A model generated the notes under the pieces. That model ran no database searches, was not told the origin of the DNA, and worked only from the letters and a program-made list of their open reading frames with translations. Position numbers and translations under genes: made by a program. A stretch of 64,000 bases of DNA from Oegoconia quadripuncta (taxonomy: Eukaryota > Arthropoda > Insecta > Lepidoptera > Autostichidae), in NCBI GenBank assembly GCA_949316235.1, contig OX438747.1, positions 7,926,924-7,990,923 of the forward strand, written 5' to 3'. Below, piece after piece: positions 52,991 through 64,000 of the stretch; within the stretch, counting starts at the first letter, position 1; each line of letters begins with the position of its first letter.

Positions 52991-53199
52991 TATTTATTAT
53001 TATTTATTAATAAAGAAACAATTAATTACTTATTCTGAAAATTTAATTTGAACATGTATCATTCTAACTCTTGGAATGTATTACAAACCTTTTTTATTGT
53101 CTCTAAAATTATTTTAATGTAATTTTAATCAGTATTCGGGATCGTCACGGCGCTATAAAAGTACATCAACTGAGATACAATACAAATTACTATTGTAAA

Positions 53200-53720
53200 T
53201 ATAAGGTCTAAAAAAATTTACCCGACAAACGTTAGCAATTGCACGTACATGACAATAAAATAATTATATTCATTAAAAAAGCTAGCCTTAAAAATTTTGT
53301 TTCCGAGTAAAAAAATTAAATGTAAATGCAAATGAAAATATAAATTAACAGACTTATTTCATTTCGATTGTACCTTATTTTATCAATGAGAAAAAACAAG
53401 CAACGTTCCATTGATATGGAAGACCCCCACAAGGGGACAGGGCGCAACCAATCACAGCAAGTCGCGGCGCCCGCGCCGGGGCAAGCGTCGGCGGCGCGGC
53501 GAGCGGCGAGTGGTCGCCTTTCGGCGTCATCAAAGATACCGCGGCACGTGTTTGTGCGTTGTGGTATTAAGGTCCAACTCTCCAAATTTACATTTCTCAA
53601 TTATTAATTTTTAATAAAATCTGTTAACTTTAATGTTTTATTTTTTATTTTTTTCGTAATAGGTACATCCTATACATACACTCTGCAACGTTTGTCGGGT
53701 TAATTTTGTTAGACCTTATA
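53200..53720. mobile_element. TIR element with a GC-rich core
   Basis: About 520 bp bounded by inverted repeats of about 37 bp: TATAAGGTCTAA...TTACCCGACAAACGTT (53200-53234) and its partner AACGTTTGTCGGGTTAATTT...GACCTTATA (53687-53720). The core (53440-53555) is strongly GC- and CpG-rich and unlike the AT-rich arms. No transposase. The core holds no accepted ORF. Confidence 0.75.
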
Positions 53721-53721
53721 T

Positions 53722-54409
53722 AGTAGTTATAATATAGTATTTAGCACAGATCATCCTTGAGTAACGTATTTAGTTTTAGATGTATAATTACCAATAAAAA
53801 AGTAGAAATAAAAAGGTTTATGTCAGCTGACTTGTGCCCTATTCTGTCGGTACTGACAGTTGTCGGAATTCTACGGGATTAAAAATCAGACTATACTGTG
53901 TGTTAAGTGTAAGGCTGCCATCAGTAAAATCTTTAAATGTAGGGCAATGAACGAGGCTACATTTTTTGCATGCCTAGGAATTTTAAATTAAATTTTTTTT
54001 TGCTTTATAGTCAAATTATTTTTTGTTGTTGACAAATAATATGTTGAACCGCATTGTTTTTGTATAGAGTTCTGTCGCGGCACTACAGCGGCGCTCGCTG
54101 CACCACGCATCATATGTAATTTGTCTGGATAAACACAAGCTAACGCACTGCAGGTCTTTGATTTGAAAGCTTCCGTTCGGAAAATTTCAACCGAAATATG
54201 ACCGAAGACAGCAACAATACACCTCGTGGAAAACTGGAGACTGAGTTGTAGATGAGGAACTACAACTTATCTAGCAGCAGCTTTAAACGTAGGTAAGTGA
54301 GAAAACCTTAATACTATATAATTTACAGAAACTGAGTGAAATAAAGAACCCTCTGCGAACTGAGTAACCCTAATAAACGCCAACGGTAAGCTGGCGTCAA
54401 TGCCTGCTT
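53722..54409. other. Intergenic, no gene seen
   Basis: AT-rich with no coding or clear repeat signal. Confidence 0.4.
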
Positions 54410-54720
54410 TGCTGAGTCAGAATTTTAATTTGCGATGAGAAATGGTTCTTGTATGACAACCGTACGCGATCATTGCAGAAGTGGCTAGCTAAAAATATTA
54501 GAAAAATACGTTCAAAACGAATATCACCTAAAAGAACGTTATGGTAACTACAGCTTTATATGAAGAATCTGGCTCATCTGTAAAATGTCATGAATTGCAG
54601 AATGATCGCCAATGCTGCTTCACAACAATGCTGCAAGAACTGAAGCTGGAGGCTCTCAGCCGCCCATCTTATCGAATTTCGAATAACTTTTTTATCAATC
54701 TGATTCTATAAGAAAATAGT
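54410..54720 (+). pseudogene. mariner transposase remnant
   Basis: CDEKWFLYDNRTRSLQKWLA (first catalytic block) followed by SKRISPKRTLW, then degenerate sequence to about 54720. Only the middle of a mariner transposase is left. Confidence 0.7.
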
Positions 54721-55024
54721 GCCGCGAGCGCGATTCCTGTTTCATACAAAATAAAATTGGTTCTATTTGCATTAAATGTAAGATACCTACCATAGAGTAC
54801 CTACCTATTTATAAAAATAGGTTAAAGTCTTTTGATTGGACTTTTATTTGTTACACCTCACATCGGGACCTAATTTAGTTCAGAATATTTTCTTTGAAGC
54901 GTCGAATTACGAATCGATTGACTATACAATCGCGTAAGCGATGCTGCAGGTGAACACCCATACCATATATATATTATTGTTTAAATAAGGAACTTAGTGT
55001 AGTACATACCTTCATCATCATCTT

Positions 55025-55300
55025 CTTGCCCTGGTCCCAATTTATTTGGGGTCGGCGCTGTACGTATTTTTCTTCCAATCTCCTCTATCAGCCGTTACCT
55101 CATCAATCATTCACGTTCTTTTCGTTCATATCACCCCTCACACAATCCATCTATCTTTTCCGTGGTCTTCCTTTCCAACCATCGACAACGATGTTCATCA
55201 CTCTCTTAATAACATGCGTTTCATCCCTCCTCATAACATGTCCATACCAAGCCATACAGTTTCCTTTAAACTTGTTTGTCACGAGTGCCACTTTTAAACT
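55025..55300 (-). pseudogene. RTE-clade LINE C-terminus
   Basis: On the minus strand, across frames: AWYGHVMRRDETHVI, IVVDGWKGRPRKRWIDCVRE, then ADPK and LGPGQEDDD. This is the C-terminal block and 3' end of RTE LINEs. Severely 5'-truncated. Confidence 0.8.
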
Positions 55301-55330
55301 CCCTCTTACATACTCATACCTTTATGAACT

Positions 55331-58300
55331 GTTGAAATTTTATTTATGAATGGGTAAGGTTTGGTTAAAATCATAACGTCTTTGCCGTAATCGGGTAAAT
55401 TACAAAGTTCTAGGTAATAAGTAACTGTATGAAAGTAGTCATTATCAACTGTCTTCAATTGCCTACGAGTATTCTTTGGGAAAATTGGATATCGACTTTA
55501 AAAAAAAATCTATTATTTGCAATACAAGATCTGTACTTATGCGTTTCAAGGTTTCATCAAAACTGGAAGCAGGTAGATACCTAATAGGCTTGATAAGTTC
55601 GTCGAGTCCATATAATTGAAATGGTTAAGGGTACTCACATACCTACCTCCTCGAGAGTTTTTTTAAAATACCATCTTGGCATTATGTCCGTTGATAAATT
55701 CTACTTTGGCGTCTCTTGATCGACGGTGAAAGTTATGGGAGTGGGAAATATGACTTGAAATGGTTTCTGTAAATACACACGGACACGAGTGTGTCTGACA
55801 CACTACTAGTGCGTGCGTGACACGTTTTTTGACAGTGTGACACACAAACTAACTTGACTAACACCCGACGGCTAGTATTACAAAGAATTCAATCGCTACA
55901 GAATTAACCTAGTTATCTAGCGTGAAGTCCTTATTTTCTACATGTGGTAAGTATGGTATTGAACAGATTTACCTACGCGTACCTATAAGACAATTTAAGT
56001 CATAAAGGAATTTTGAAGAATATCTCCATTAAAACCAGTTTACATTACAAAAAGATCAACATAACAGAGTAATTAGTTCAAATAACCACATTAGTAAATT
56101 TATTATTAATTAAGTAACCGTGCAAGTCAATGTTTACAATTAAATCTTTCCGATCATCCAATTAGCGTTTGCTATAGAACAAACTGAAAAAGAACTAGGT
56201 ACCTACTGTTGTATTCTTTGAGTAGAATGGTTGTAGCCTCTCTCGTAAACTTATGATCTAGTAGAGAATAGTTAACTACTTTATAGCCCAAATTAGACCG
56301 GTCACACCAAGAGTATTGCATGGCTGAATTAAATTATGATGATATATTTTTATTATTCTTTATTAATATAAAGTTTATAATCATTTTAAAGATATCAATG
56401 GTGTCATTTCTGAAGTGGCCTCTAAAACTTAAATTTGAATTAAGAGTTCTCCAAACCGATTTCTTACCTAGGTCGCATCCCTAAAATTTTGACGTTTCTA
56501 AAATTTTACCCTAATCAATTTAATTTACTATAAAAATCTTTTGTAGGGGTATAAAAGATTTTCCTAACTTGTTTTATTTTGAATTTAAGGCCGCAGGGAG
56601 AAAAATAATGTCTAACGTAATTTAAAAAAAAAGAAAATTTTTCAAGGCAGAAGGTAAAATGGTATCAAACAATTATTCTTTGATTCTAATATACAAAAGC
56701 CAACTTAAATTATAAAATGCGGTAAAGGAATTCCATATATTAAATCATTGATTAACAAACATTTAAAAAACCTGTTCTGAAGAAAAATATCTAACTTTGA
56801 CTATGGGTTACATAAGATATGTCAAGACCATGTCTAAATTGGTGTATTTCAGAATAGCAATTTTAGGAAATGCATTTAAAATTAGAGATTTTTTAGGTTA
56901 GGCGACTGCACGCCAGAATCGACACCTAAGTCCCACAAAACGACAGTTTGTCTGTAGGAACTTGTTCAAATAAATAGGTTACAATTAGTTAAGTATTAGC
57001 TATTTCGATACATCTATGGAGTTAAAGGATAACCTTTAACATCTAACTGAGGCCTTAGATTATTAACCTCAACAGAGGCAAAGTCGCCAGAGTATTCTTA
57101 AGAATTTCTTTTTATATAAATAAAAAGAAATGAACATAGGCCAATAATATCCAAACTACTTAGTAAATAATAATAACATAGTAGGTACCTACTTGCCCGA
57201 ACCGTGGTGAGATATCAGTCTAAGGCTTGACCGTTTATACAATGGAATAATGAACTACATATAAGTACCTACCTACTTATAATTATATGTAAATAAAACA
57301 CCTACCACAATACAAAAAGGATATTGAAGCTATTTGTAGGCAATGTTTCTATGCAAGTCGAATACTGATATCTATTCATTTCATTTAGAAGTTGTACTTA
57401 ATTTGTGTAAAAGTATCTTCGAGCGTCAAGGTGATCCGGCATGGCTGCGCAGCGCCACGGAGTCTGGTGCGACCGGTACCCCTCGCCCGCCTCGCCCCGC
57501 GTTCCTCCGACTACCTACTACCTACCTGAATGCTGCCCACGCAACTAACCGATCAACCTACGCGCCTGATGCTATATTCACATAACTAGCGTCTACGCAT
57601 GATACATACTGATTGACCGCGCCTGCGTGTCTAGTATTTCTATACTGCTTCGGCTCACTCATGTGTTGTGTTCATTGTATCAATGTCAGTTAATTCATGA
57701 ATATGTTCTAGGTAGAATTAAGCGTTTATCTTATGAGGTTGTAGGTGCCTACAACACATGACCCAATTTTCAACCGATTTCAAAAAGAAAAAGTTTCTTA
57801 ATTTGACTGAATTATTTTATGTACATAAGTAAATTCCACGATATATTTAGGTAGTACCTATATGCCAGTTGTGAATTCTTTTGTGGTCGAAAGGGTACAC
57901 CTTCAGGGTGGTCCCATAAATAAAAGTGATGATCTGTTGATGCACTACAGAACCGAAACGTATTGAAGTCGGACGTTTTGTTTTAACAACCATTTGCCAT
58001 TCAATTATAAAATTATATTGTTGCGTTCTTTTAGCGGCACTGCTGGCTACACTTTACTAAAGTCAATAATTGACGGTGTTTATTGAGCTAAATAGGTCGT
58101 TTTCAATTGTATTTCGGGTATTTGGTATTCTTTTGAGGATTTGGCACTGTTATGGGATAAAAGGTTTTCTACATTAAACAAAAAATGCCTAATGGCCATA
58201 TTATGGGCACGAATAAGTTTACTTACACAAGTGGGTAAAAGTAGCCATCTTATGTAAGTACCAAAGAGATTCAATTAATAGTAATGAATGTCTTTGGTAA

Positions 58301-58660
58301 GTACCTACTTAATTAATATTATGTGTATGCAGATTGATAATCTAATATACATCTAGAATTAATTATTATTTATTATGACATGAGTGACCGTCATGTTAAG
58401 ATTACGCGAATTCCGTATTTCCTACATATCACTAAGTATAGCTAATGTACTCAGTACCTAGGTACTAGGGGGTACAGAAGATTAATATAGGCGAACTTAC
58501 ACGCATCAAATTGTCGAATTTGCCAACCATAACATAAGATACTTATTTGCTTTAAGTATGCCGTCTCTTTTCTTCATTATTTGCGGTTGGTATACCTACT
58601 TTGGTGTAAGTGTCCCAAATATACAAGGTAGAAAAAAAATATTATCTAAGTCTTCAACAA
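55331..58660. other. Long intergenic stretch, no gene seen
   Basis: Mostly AT-rich. 57430-57560 is a GC-rich patch with a one-mismatch silencer-like site (57451-57466, AGCGCC-N5-GTCTG). 57770-58015 is a dispersed repeat shared with 29800 and 46965. An 80-codon frame at 57343-57585 has no domain. Confidence 0.4.
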
Positions 58661-58664
58661 GGTC

Positions 58665-58730
58665 ATCATATCAGCCGTAAGACGTCCACTGCTGGACAAA
58701 GGCCTCCCCCAAAGATCTCCACAACGATTG
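58665..58730 (-). repeat. RTE-type LINE 3' end, copy 1
   Basis: TCAGCCGTAAGACGTCCACTGCTGGACAAAGGCCTCCCCCAAAGATCTCCA is nearly identical to 59293-59350. In antisense it is the end of an RTE-type LINE. Confidence 0.65.
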
Positions 58731-59292
58731 GTAATTTAACAAGGTACTTAGAGATAAATTAGCAAGCTATGTTTTTGGATGTTCGAGTTATAAGAAAATT
58801 ATAAAGTGTCTTTTGCTTGTTGAAAGTGAACAGTTCTGGGTAATGTTGATTAAAGCCCTTGAGTACTAAATATTAGCTTTCATGGATATCTCTTACGATA
58901 CGACAGACGAGTGTAAAACCTCATGTTCTTGGAGAAACTTTATCTTTAATATTAACTGTATCAACTAGCGGAATAAAATAGCGAGTGATTATTAATTGAA
59001 TTTTAAGCTGGTTCGATTTCCGGGTAGGGTATGCGAATCTAAGAAATTTGAATGCAGTTTTATTTCTTATTAAAAATAAAGGAACGTTTCCTTTAAGTAA
59101 AGTAATCTATCTTAAGGATTTAAAGTGGTTTCCCTTCAGGGAACATTGATTTTTTCCACAGTGTATTTTATAAAAAAATCCTCATACTTCCAAGCTGGCG
59201 TTAGTTGTGCACCAGCGTTGGCCCCGATTATCTTAATATAAAGTATTTATATTCAGTCGCACAAATTACGGACAAAATGGGTTTATTTCACG

Positions 59293-59365
59293 GTTTCATT
59301 AGCCGAAAGCCGTCCACTGCTGGACAAAGGCCTCCCCCAAAGATCTCCATAAGGATCGGTCCTCG
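59293..59365 (-). repeat. RTE-type LINE 3' end, copy 2
   Basis: Same string as 58665-58730 with a few changes, and slightly longer (AGGATCGGTCCTCGTGG). Confidence 0.65.
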
Positions 59366-59794
59366 TGGGTAACTTACAATAAAACCTTCTATTTTCAAAG
59401 GTAAATACTCTGATTGACCGTTGTTTCTCCCTGTGCGAAGCATCCGAATTCTGATTTATTTATATTATTCTAAAATATACGAATGCACCTCAACATGACA
59501 CACGTACACACACATACACTCACTCGCGTGCGCGCGCTCTTATAGATAGATACTCATTTTTAGAATGATTTTGAACTTCTTGTATTTTAACTGTTACTGT
59601 AAATGTTACCTACTTGTTCAGCATTAAAAATATTATATAATGTAGTGACATCCTGTAATTGGCCGTCGTTATCCTGGCAATATTACCACTAAGAATAACA
59701 AATAAAATAAAAGTCCCTACAGAGGTTTACATTGTTTCCTTCGTCAGTGGCATTTTGAAGTATATATATCCTTATATTATTATATATCCTTATA

Positions 59795-60040
59795 CATACA
59801 CACAGCGCCATCTAGTTCCACAGCAAGCAACTATGAGCTTGTGTTGTGGATACCAGATGGTTGATATACTATTAAGTACTTTTTTGTAAATACTTATTAT
59901 AAATGAAAACATCCTTATCTCGGGTACCCACACATGTCCGTATTCATCAAACAAACATATGGCCCTGGCGGGATTCGAACCCGCAACCTTTTGGTACAGT
60001 GGTCAGAGTTGCTAACCACTACACCAAACAGGTCGTCTGT
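59795..60040 (-). mobile_element. SINE family 1, full length
   Basis: Minus-strand copy: B box complement GGATTCGAACCC (59970-59981), A-box region complement GTTGCTAACCACTACACCAA (60009-60028), body with CATCAAACAAACATATG and GATACCAGATGGTTGATATA, and 3' end CACAGCGCCATCTAGTTCCA. Nearly the mirror of 52731-52990. Confidence 0.85.
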
Positions 60041-60436
60041 ATGTATGTAAGTTACTGGTATGTATGACTGACAAGAAAATTCAAAAAGAAATTTCTCGAC
60101 CATTGCCCATCGTACCCTATCACTCTAGGAAGCGACGGAGGAATTATTGTCAAGGTCACCATACAAAGAAAATCTTGTTGGTTGGGCTACTACTTAAAAC
60201 CATGCAACTTGACAGTAACTCCGTTTTGTTACACAACAACGCAAAGGAAGGATTCCGTGAAATTCTAATAAGAATGTGGTAGAGGTAAGGATCACATTGA
60301 AATTTGTCAGAGAGGTAAGCTGGGACTCAGAGAAGGACATGGTTACCGTAAATGGATGGGATCATGTTCTGAAGGGTCTCCGACTAAAATAATAAAATTC
60401 GAGGAGTTGAAGCTGAAGGCTTTTAACCCCGCTTGG
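60041..60436. other. Intergenic
   Basis: A 72-codon frame at 60064-60282 has no domain. No other feature. Confidence 0.35.
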
Positions 60437-60515
60437 ACAAGTAACCTTCGGTCTCATCTTCACTTAACATCAGGTGTGATTGAGGCCAAGTGCTAACCCG
60501 TTGTGGATAAAAAAA
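60437..60515 (+). repeat. Bm1-like SINE 3' end
   Basis: CCTTCGGTCTCATCTTCACTT, then ACATCAGGTGTGATTGAGGCC and an A-run. Same 3' end as 18831 and 49775. Confidence 0.6.
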
Positions 60516-60699
60516 AGTAACTCAACAAACTGACAAAAGTCATAAAAAAAAACAAACTAATATCAAAATTAATGTAAAAGTAATACTAAATCAAAGTAAA
60601 GTAAATCTAGAAAAGGACGTCTGGTGAACTGCCAATCACCAATAACTTCTGTTTATACTGAAAAAGTCTGCGTTACAAAGGCAGAGTCGGACCACGTGG

Positions 60700-60742
60700 T
60701 CAGAGCCCCTAATTCCACGCGGACGAAGCCGCGGGCGGAAAT
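60700..60742 (+). repeat. Helitron-like 3' end fragment
   Basis: CACGCGGACGAAGCCGCGGGCGG matches the GC hairpin of the Helitrons, but the terminal CTAG is missing. Confidence 0.4.
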
Positions 60743-60771
60743 AATATATAAATATTCTCGGGCATACACTC

Positions 60772-60982
60772 AGCGCCATCTATTTCCACACTCAATTACG
60801 CTTGTATTGCAAACTGGTTGATGAACACACAAACACGTATTTTTTTGAAAATATACATATAATGCCAATACCTATATTATATTAGTTCATTAAAAAACAT
60901 ATGCACCTAGCGGGATTCGAACCCGCGACCTCTATAAAGATCAGGGTTTCTAACCACTAGACAAAACAGGTCTGGAAAGCTT
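60772..60982 (-). mobile_element. SINE family 1, diverged copy
   Basis: Minus strand: B box complement GGGATTCGAACCC (60911-60923), A-box side TTTCTAACCACTAGACAAAACAGG, and 3' end CAGCGCCATCTATTTCCACA. The middle is shortened and A/T-rich. Confidence 0.75.
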
Positions 60983-61109
60983 CGCAATTTCCAATATGTG
61001 GTATACATATTGGAAATTGCGAACCAATTTCGAACGGCGAAACGGCTATGAATTGAAATTTCACAGTTCATAAACTTAAAATTTTAATCGTATGAACTGT
61101 GAAATTTCA
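60981..61109. repeat. Two adjacent perfect hairpins
   Basis: Hairpin 1: 60981-60999 with 61005-61023, 19 bp, 5-nt loop. Hairpin 2: 61054-61072 with 61091-61109, 19 bp, 18-nt loop. Both are perfect and 30 bp apart, directly beside a SINE. No coding. Confidence 0.85.
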
Positions 61110-61129
61110 TTATTTAATCGAATTTCTGG

Positions 61130-62574
61130 CAAAAATGCGTGAAATTTTTCGTACTTACATCATTTTAATTGGTGACTTACGCTGTCATTAAAATCCGTAT
61201 AGTACAATATTCGAGTTGTAACCCCAGACAAGTGGGAAGTTGTATAGAGATTTATTAGCAGGGTCGATTTTTTTATGACTAGTGTATTTTCTTTTTTTTT
61301 ATTTGTTATTATGGAACATTTCTCTCTTCTATTTAAGAGCTATGCTCTTGTCGGAGGAGTCCTTTCGACACTTCTCTACATTCCGCCTTTTCTTTAACTT
61401 CCTGATACGACACGGCGTTTACTATTACACAACATATTTACATAAACCACTCACTAAAGAGTGTTTAGCAGTCTCCACTATTTTGGTCCGGTATTTTAAT
61501 TACCAGGTTCTCAGCATTTTGGGTACCGAAGTCTATCCAAACTACAGATTTACAGATATTCCCATTGATTAGCTCAGTTACTAATACCTGCTGAGCTAGC
61601 AAGACCCGTAGTCTCGATACAACGATACGAGATTGAAGTCTGCTGTAACGTTCATGTTTTATAGCAAGGAAAAGAGACGCAAAGCTTCTATTTCGTGTCA
61701 CCGTTAGACCCTCAAGATATTGGGTATGACAAAACGGCAGTATTAATCTCATAGCTCCCGTCGTTTTTGTATCTAAGCCCAAACTAAGCAACGCTTGTAC
61801 TATTAACTTACTAGATAACGGATAAACATACATAAACATTTGAATAAACATCCATAACTTGCGAATAAATGTTCGTATTTATCACACAAACATTTACCCC
61901 GTTAAATGAAACGGGATTACTGATTTCGCGGAGTCTGCTTACATGACTTGCAAGTTTTTCTTTATTTCTTGTATTGATTGATGATTGTTTAACACTATAG
62001 TTCCTATATGATTTTTTTTTTACATAAATTAGATTTTCAAAAACGTACTGTGGCGAAAAGGTTACTTTTCAAACTTATCTCTAAGTGACATTGCAGGTCT
62101 CAATTGATAAGTCAGGTCTCAAGTGCATATAACTAAGCGACTCCTTAGGAAGTTGAACGTCTGGCTGAAGTTATGTTGGACAGCAGTACGAAATTGCTCG
62201 CAAATATGTGCACACAAATCAATAAAAATAAAGAAGTTGTATAGGATGAAACATAATTTCACCATTAACTACATGCTTGTGATTTACCAATAAATGCTAT
62301 ACTCGTACGTCTCGTTTACAATGGATTGTCTCCGTATTTCCCTGCCCAATCCCGTATTACAATTTGTCTCATTTTGTCCCGTATCTTCAACTCCGCGTGA
62401 GGGCACGTCTGCAATTCTAGATAAGACATAATGTCACGACCGTTATCCCAAATGGGGTGGTCAGAGATATCCCAAACAATAGTGTTTGGGTGTTCCAAAC
62501 ATTAAAAGTGTAATTATTGAAACAACATCCACGGTTGAAAGCCCATCGCCGTTGAAACGTGCAAAACTATAGAT
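61130..62574. other. Intergenic with a SINE remnant
   Basis: 61775-61935 is, on the minus strand, a SINE family 1 body and tail without a clear tRNA head (GTACAAGCGTTGCTTAGTTTGGG; CATAACTTGCG). A 60-codon minus-strand frame (62498-62316) has no domain. Confidence 0.4.
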
Positions 62575-62690
62575 TTTTTTTAAGTCTCTTAGTCGCCTTT
62601 TACGACGCCTACGGGAAGAGACGGGTTGGTTCTATTCTATTTGAGTGCCGAAACCATACAGCACACACGATACACACGCATGTAAAATTT
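62575..62690. repeat. LINE 3' UTR-like repeat
   Basis: AAGTCTCTTAGTCGCCTTTTACGACGCCTACGGGAAGAGACGGGTTGGTTCTATTC is a string I recognise from 3' regions of lepidopteran LINEs. The family is not assigned. Confidence 0.45.
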
Positions 62691-62931
62691 TCGATCACGG
62701 AGTGTGGATTGGTCAAAAGAAATATCACGTTATTACTTTTCGGAACATAGATTGATACAAAAAATCAACAGACGGTAACCAAAAGAATAGGAGGCTCAAA
62801 GTATCCAAAACACATCACGTAAAGTTCACGTATCATGCTTGGACATTATGGCAACCCTATGTATAAAGCACGTCAGACTTGGATTAGTAATACTGTTTAT
62901 TAGCTCAATCTTGATTCAATCCGGCGGCAAA

Positions 62932-63083
62932 CCAGGACCCCTATTCTCGCACACTCGACATTTGTCTATCGATAGACATTGGCATGTCTATCTCTTTCAC
63001 ACTTATATACGTGTGAAAAAGTGACAAACCTATTGATGTCGTTCGACATTGAAATCTCGAGTATGTGAGAATCAGGCTCCTGG
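62932..63083. mobile_element. Short palindromic MITE
   Basis: About 150 bp with imperfect inverted ends (GGACCCCTATTCTCGCACACTCGA against TCGAGTATGTGAGAATCAGGCTCC). Nested palindromes inside: TCTATCGATAGA and TTCACACTTATATACGTGTGAA. Confidence 0.65.
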
Positions 63084-64000
63084 ACGAGTTCAATAGGATT
63101 CTATGTCCAGTAGTAGAATGGATATTGATAAGACAACTTCTCATGGATATTAAAAAAATTGCATTAAATTGTAGTCATGGTATTACTCATTACTCATAAT
63201 TTTTATTTCCATAAACTTCAATTAGAGCACTTCGACATGTCAACATACATAAATAGTACAATTGATGACAATTATAGGTACCTATTTAAAAATAAACGAA
63301 GTTAAGCTGCTGTAAAGGGGCATTGTCAATTATCTCATAAGCTAAGCTACTGTCGATATCTATTAGTCGATATCTAGTATCTATTCTTGATTTGTCCATG
63401 TTGTAACGATTGCCAACTTTGCACTGAGTCGAATAATGGCTACTACGACGAAGAAACGAGAGGTTGCCTTATACGTTTTCTTTTTAAATATTTACTACTC
63501 CAAATACTTAATGATTTACAGCGTGACATCTCTCGTCATCAACGAAAATAGTTATTAAAGGAATTCGCAACCGTTCCGCTCATCGGGTTATCTGCATTTT
63601 GGGGTCAGGAGGTGTCGTACACTCGTATATCATTACAATAATTACTTACTGAGCGGATTGCGGATCCGCTTTAGAACACCTACAAAGTGAGTCATCGTAA
63701 ATCGTGTCGTGATGCCACTCACGTTCGCCGCTCAGCAAGTTGTAATCTTTCAGAGGGTTAAAAATTAACCCACTTACAGAAAACATAAACCTAAATAAAA
63801 GAAAAAAGCAATTGCTAGGAAAAACCTACTGAATACTAAACGCAACTTTTATATTTAGGGAATTCTTACAGACCTCAAAACCACACACTCCACAAATAAT
63901 ATTTTAATCTCCGGTGGTAATCTCAAAGCGCTTGCTGGCTTTCATTACGTGGAAATACATAAATAAATTTAATTAAACGATAAGAAAGTTAATCAACAGA
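63084..64000. other. Intergenic, no gene seen
   Basis: AT-rich with no coding or repeat signal that I can support. Confidence 0.4.

Overview
The window looks like nuclear DNA of a moth or butterfly. It is AT-rich and intron/intergenic in texture, packed with old transposon copies, and full of short GTAG/GTAC-type words. Repeat types that support Lepidoptera are tRNA-derived SINEs (one Bm1-like), Helitron ends of the form AAGCCGCGGGCAAAAGCTAG, R1-, RTE- and CR1/jockey-group LINEs, mariner remnants and several MITE families. Only one cellular protein-coding gene can be named with confidence: an intronless brinker (brk) at 30527-31261 (+). It has the Brinker DNA-binding domain, a CtBP motif (PIDLS) and a Groucho-type FRPY motif. 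Two further short open stretches that end in good splice donors (43577-43686 + and 47932-47997 -) may be first coding exons of other genes.

The most interesting region is 11.3-18.7 kb. An 80-bp satellite, arranged as alternating A/B monomers (160-bp higher-order unit), is interrupted by an apparently intact 6.6-kb R1-clade non-LTR retrotransposon on the minus strand (11859-18466). It has 14-bp target-site duplications cut from the satellite, a 20-nt poly(A), ORF1 (gag with three zinc knuckles) and ORF2 (APE endonuclease, reverse transcriptase, C-terminal CCHC). The two ORFs are joined by an overlapping UGAUG stop-start. The first ~160 nt of its RNA fold into a nested double pseudoknot with every hallmark of an HDV-like self-cleaving ribozyme, and the predicted cleavage point is exactly the element's 5' end. 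The 3' UTR holds at least three strong stem-loops.

The second theme is regulation of brk. In Drosophila, Dpp/BMP signalling represses brk through a Mad/Medea/Schnurri silencer element, GRCGNC-N5-GTCTG. A hand scan of both strands found four perfect matches: two 33 bp apart at 9106-9170, one at 29230-29245 inside a CpG-rich island 1.3 kb upstream of the brk ATG, and one at 36040-36055, 4.8 kb downstream. About 0.24 would be expected by chance in 64 kb.

Layout: 0-8 kb LINE graveyard; 9.1 kb paired silencer elements; 10 kb MITE; 11.3-18.7 kb satellite plus R1-clade element; 19-28 kb SINEs, hairpins, mariner, Helitron and MITEs; 28.9-31.5 kb CpG island and brk; 32-42 kb MITEs, RTE LINE, R1-fragment and mariner; 42.8-43.7 kb candidate promoter and exon; 43.8-64 kb Helitron, GC islands, SINEs, LINE tails, a TIR element with a GC-rich core, hairpins and MITEs. 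Most of the remaining bases are unremarkable AT-rich intergenic DNA.
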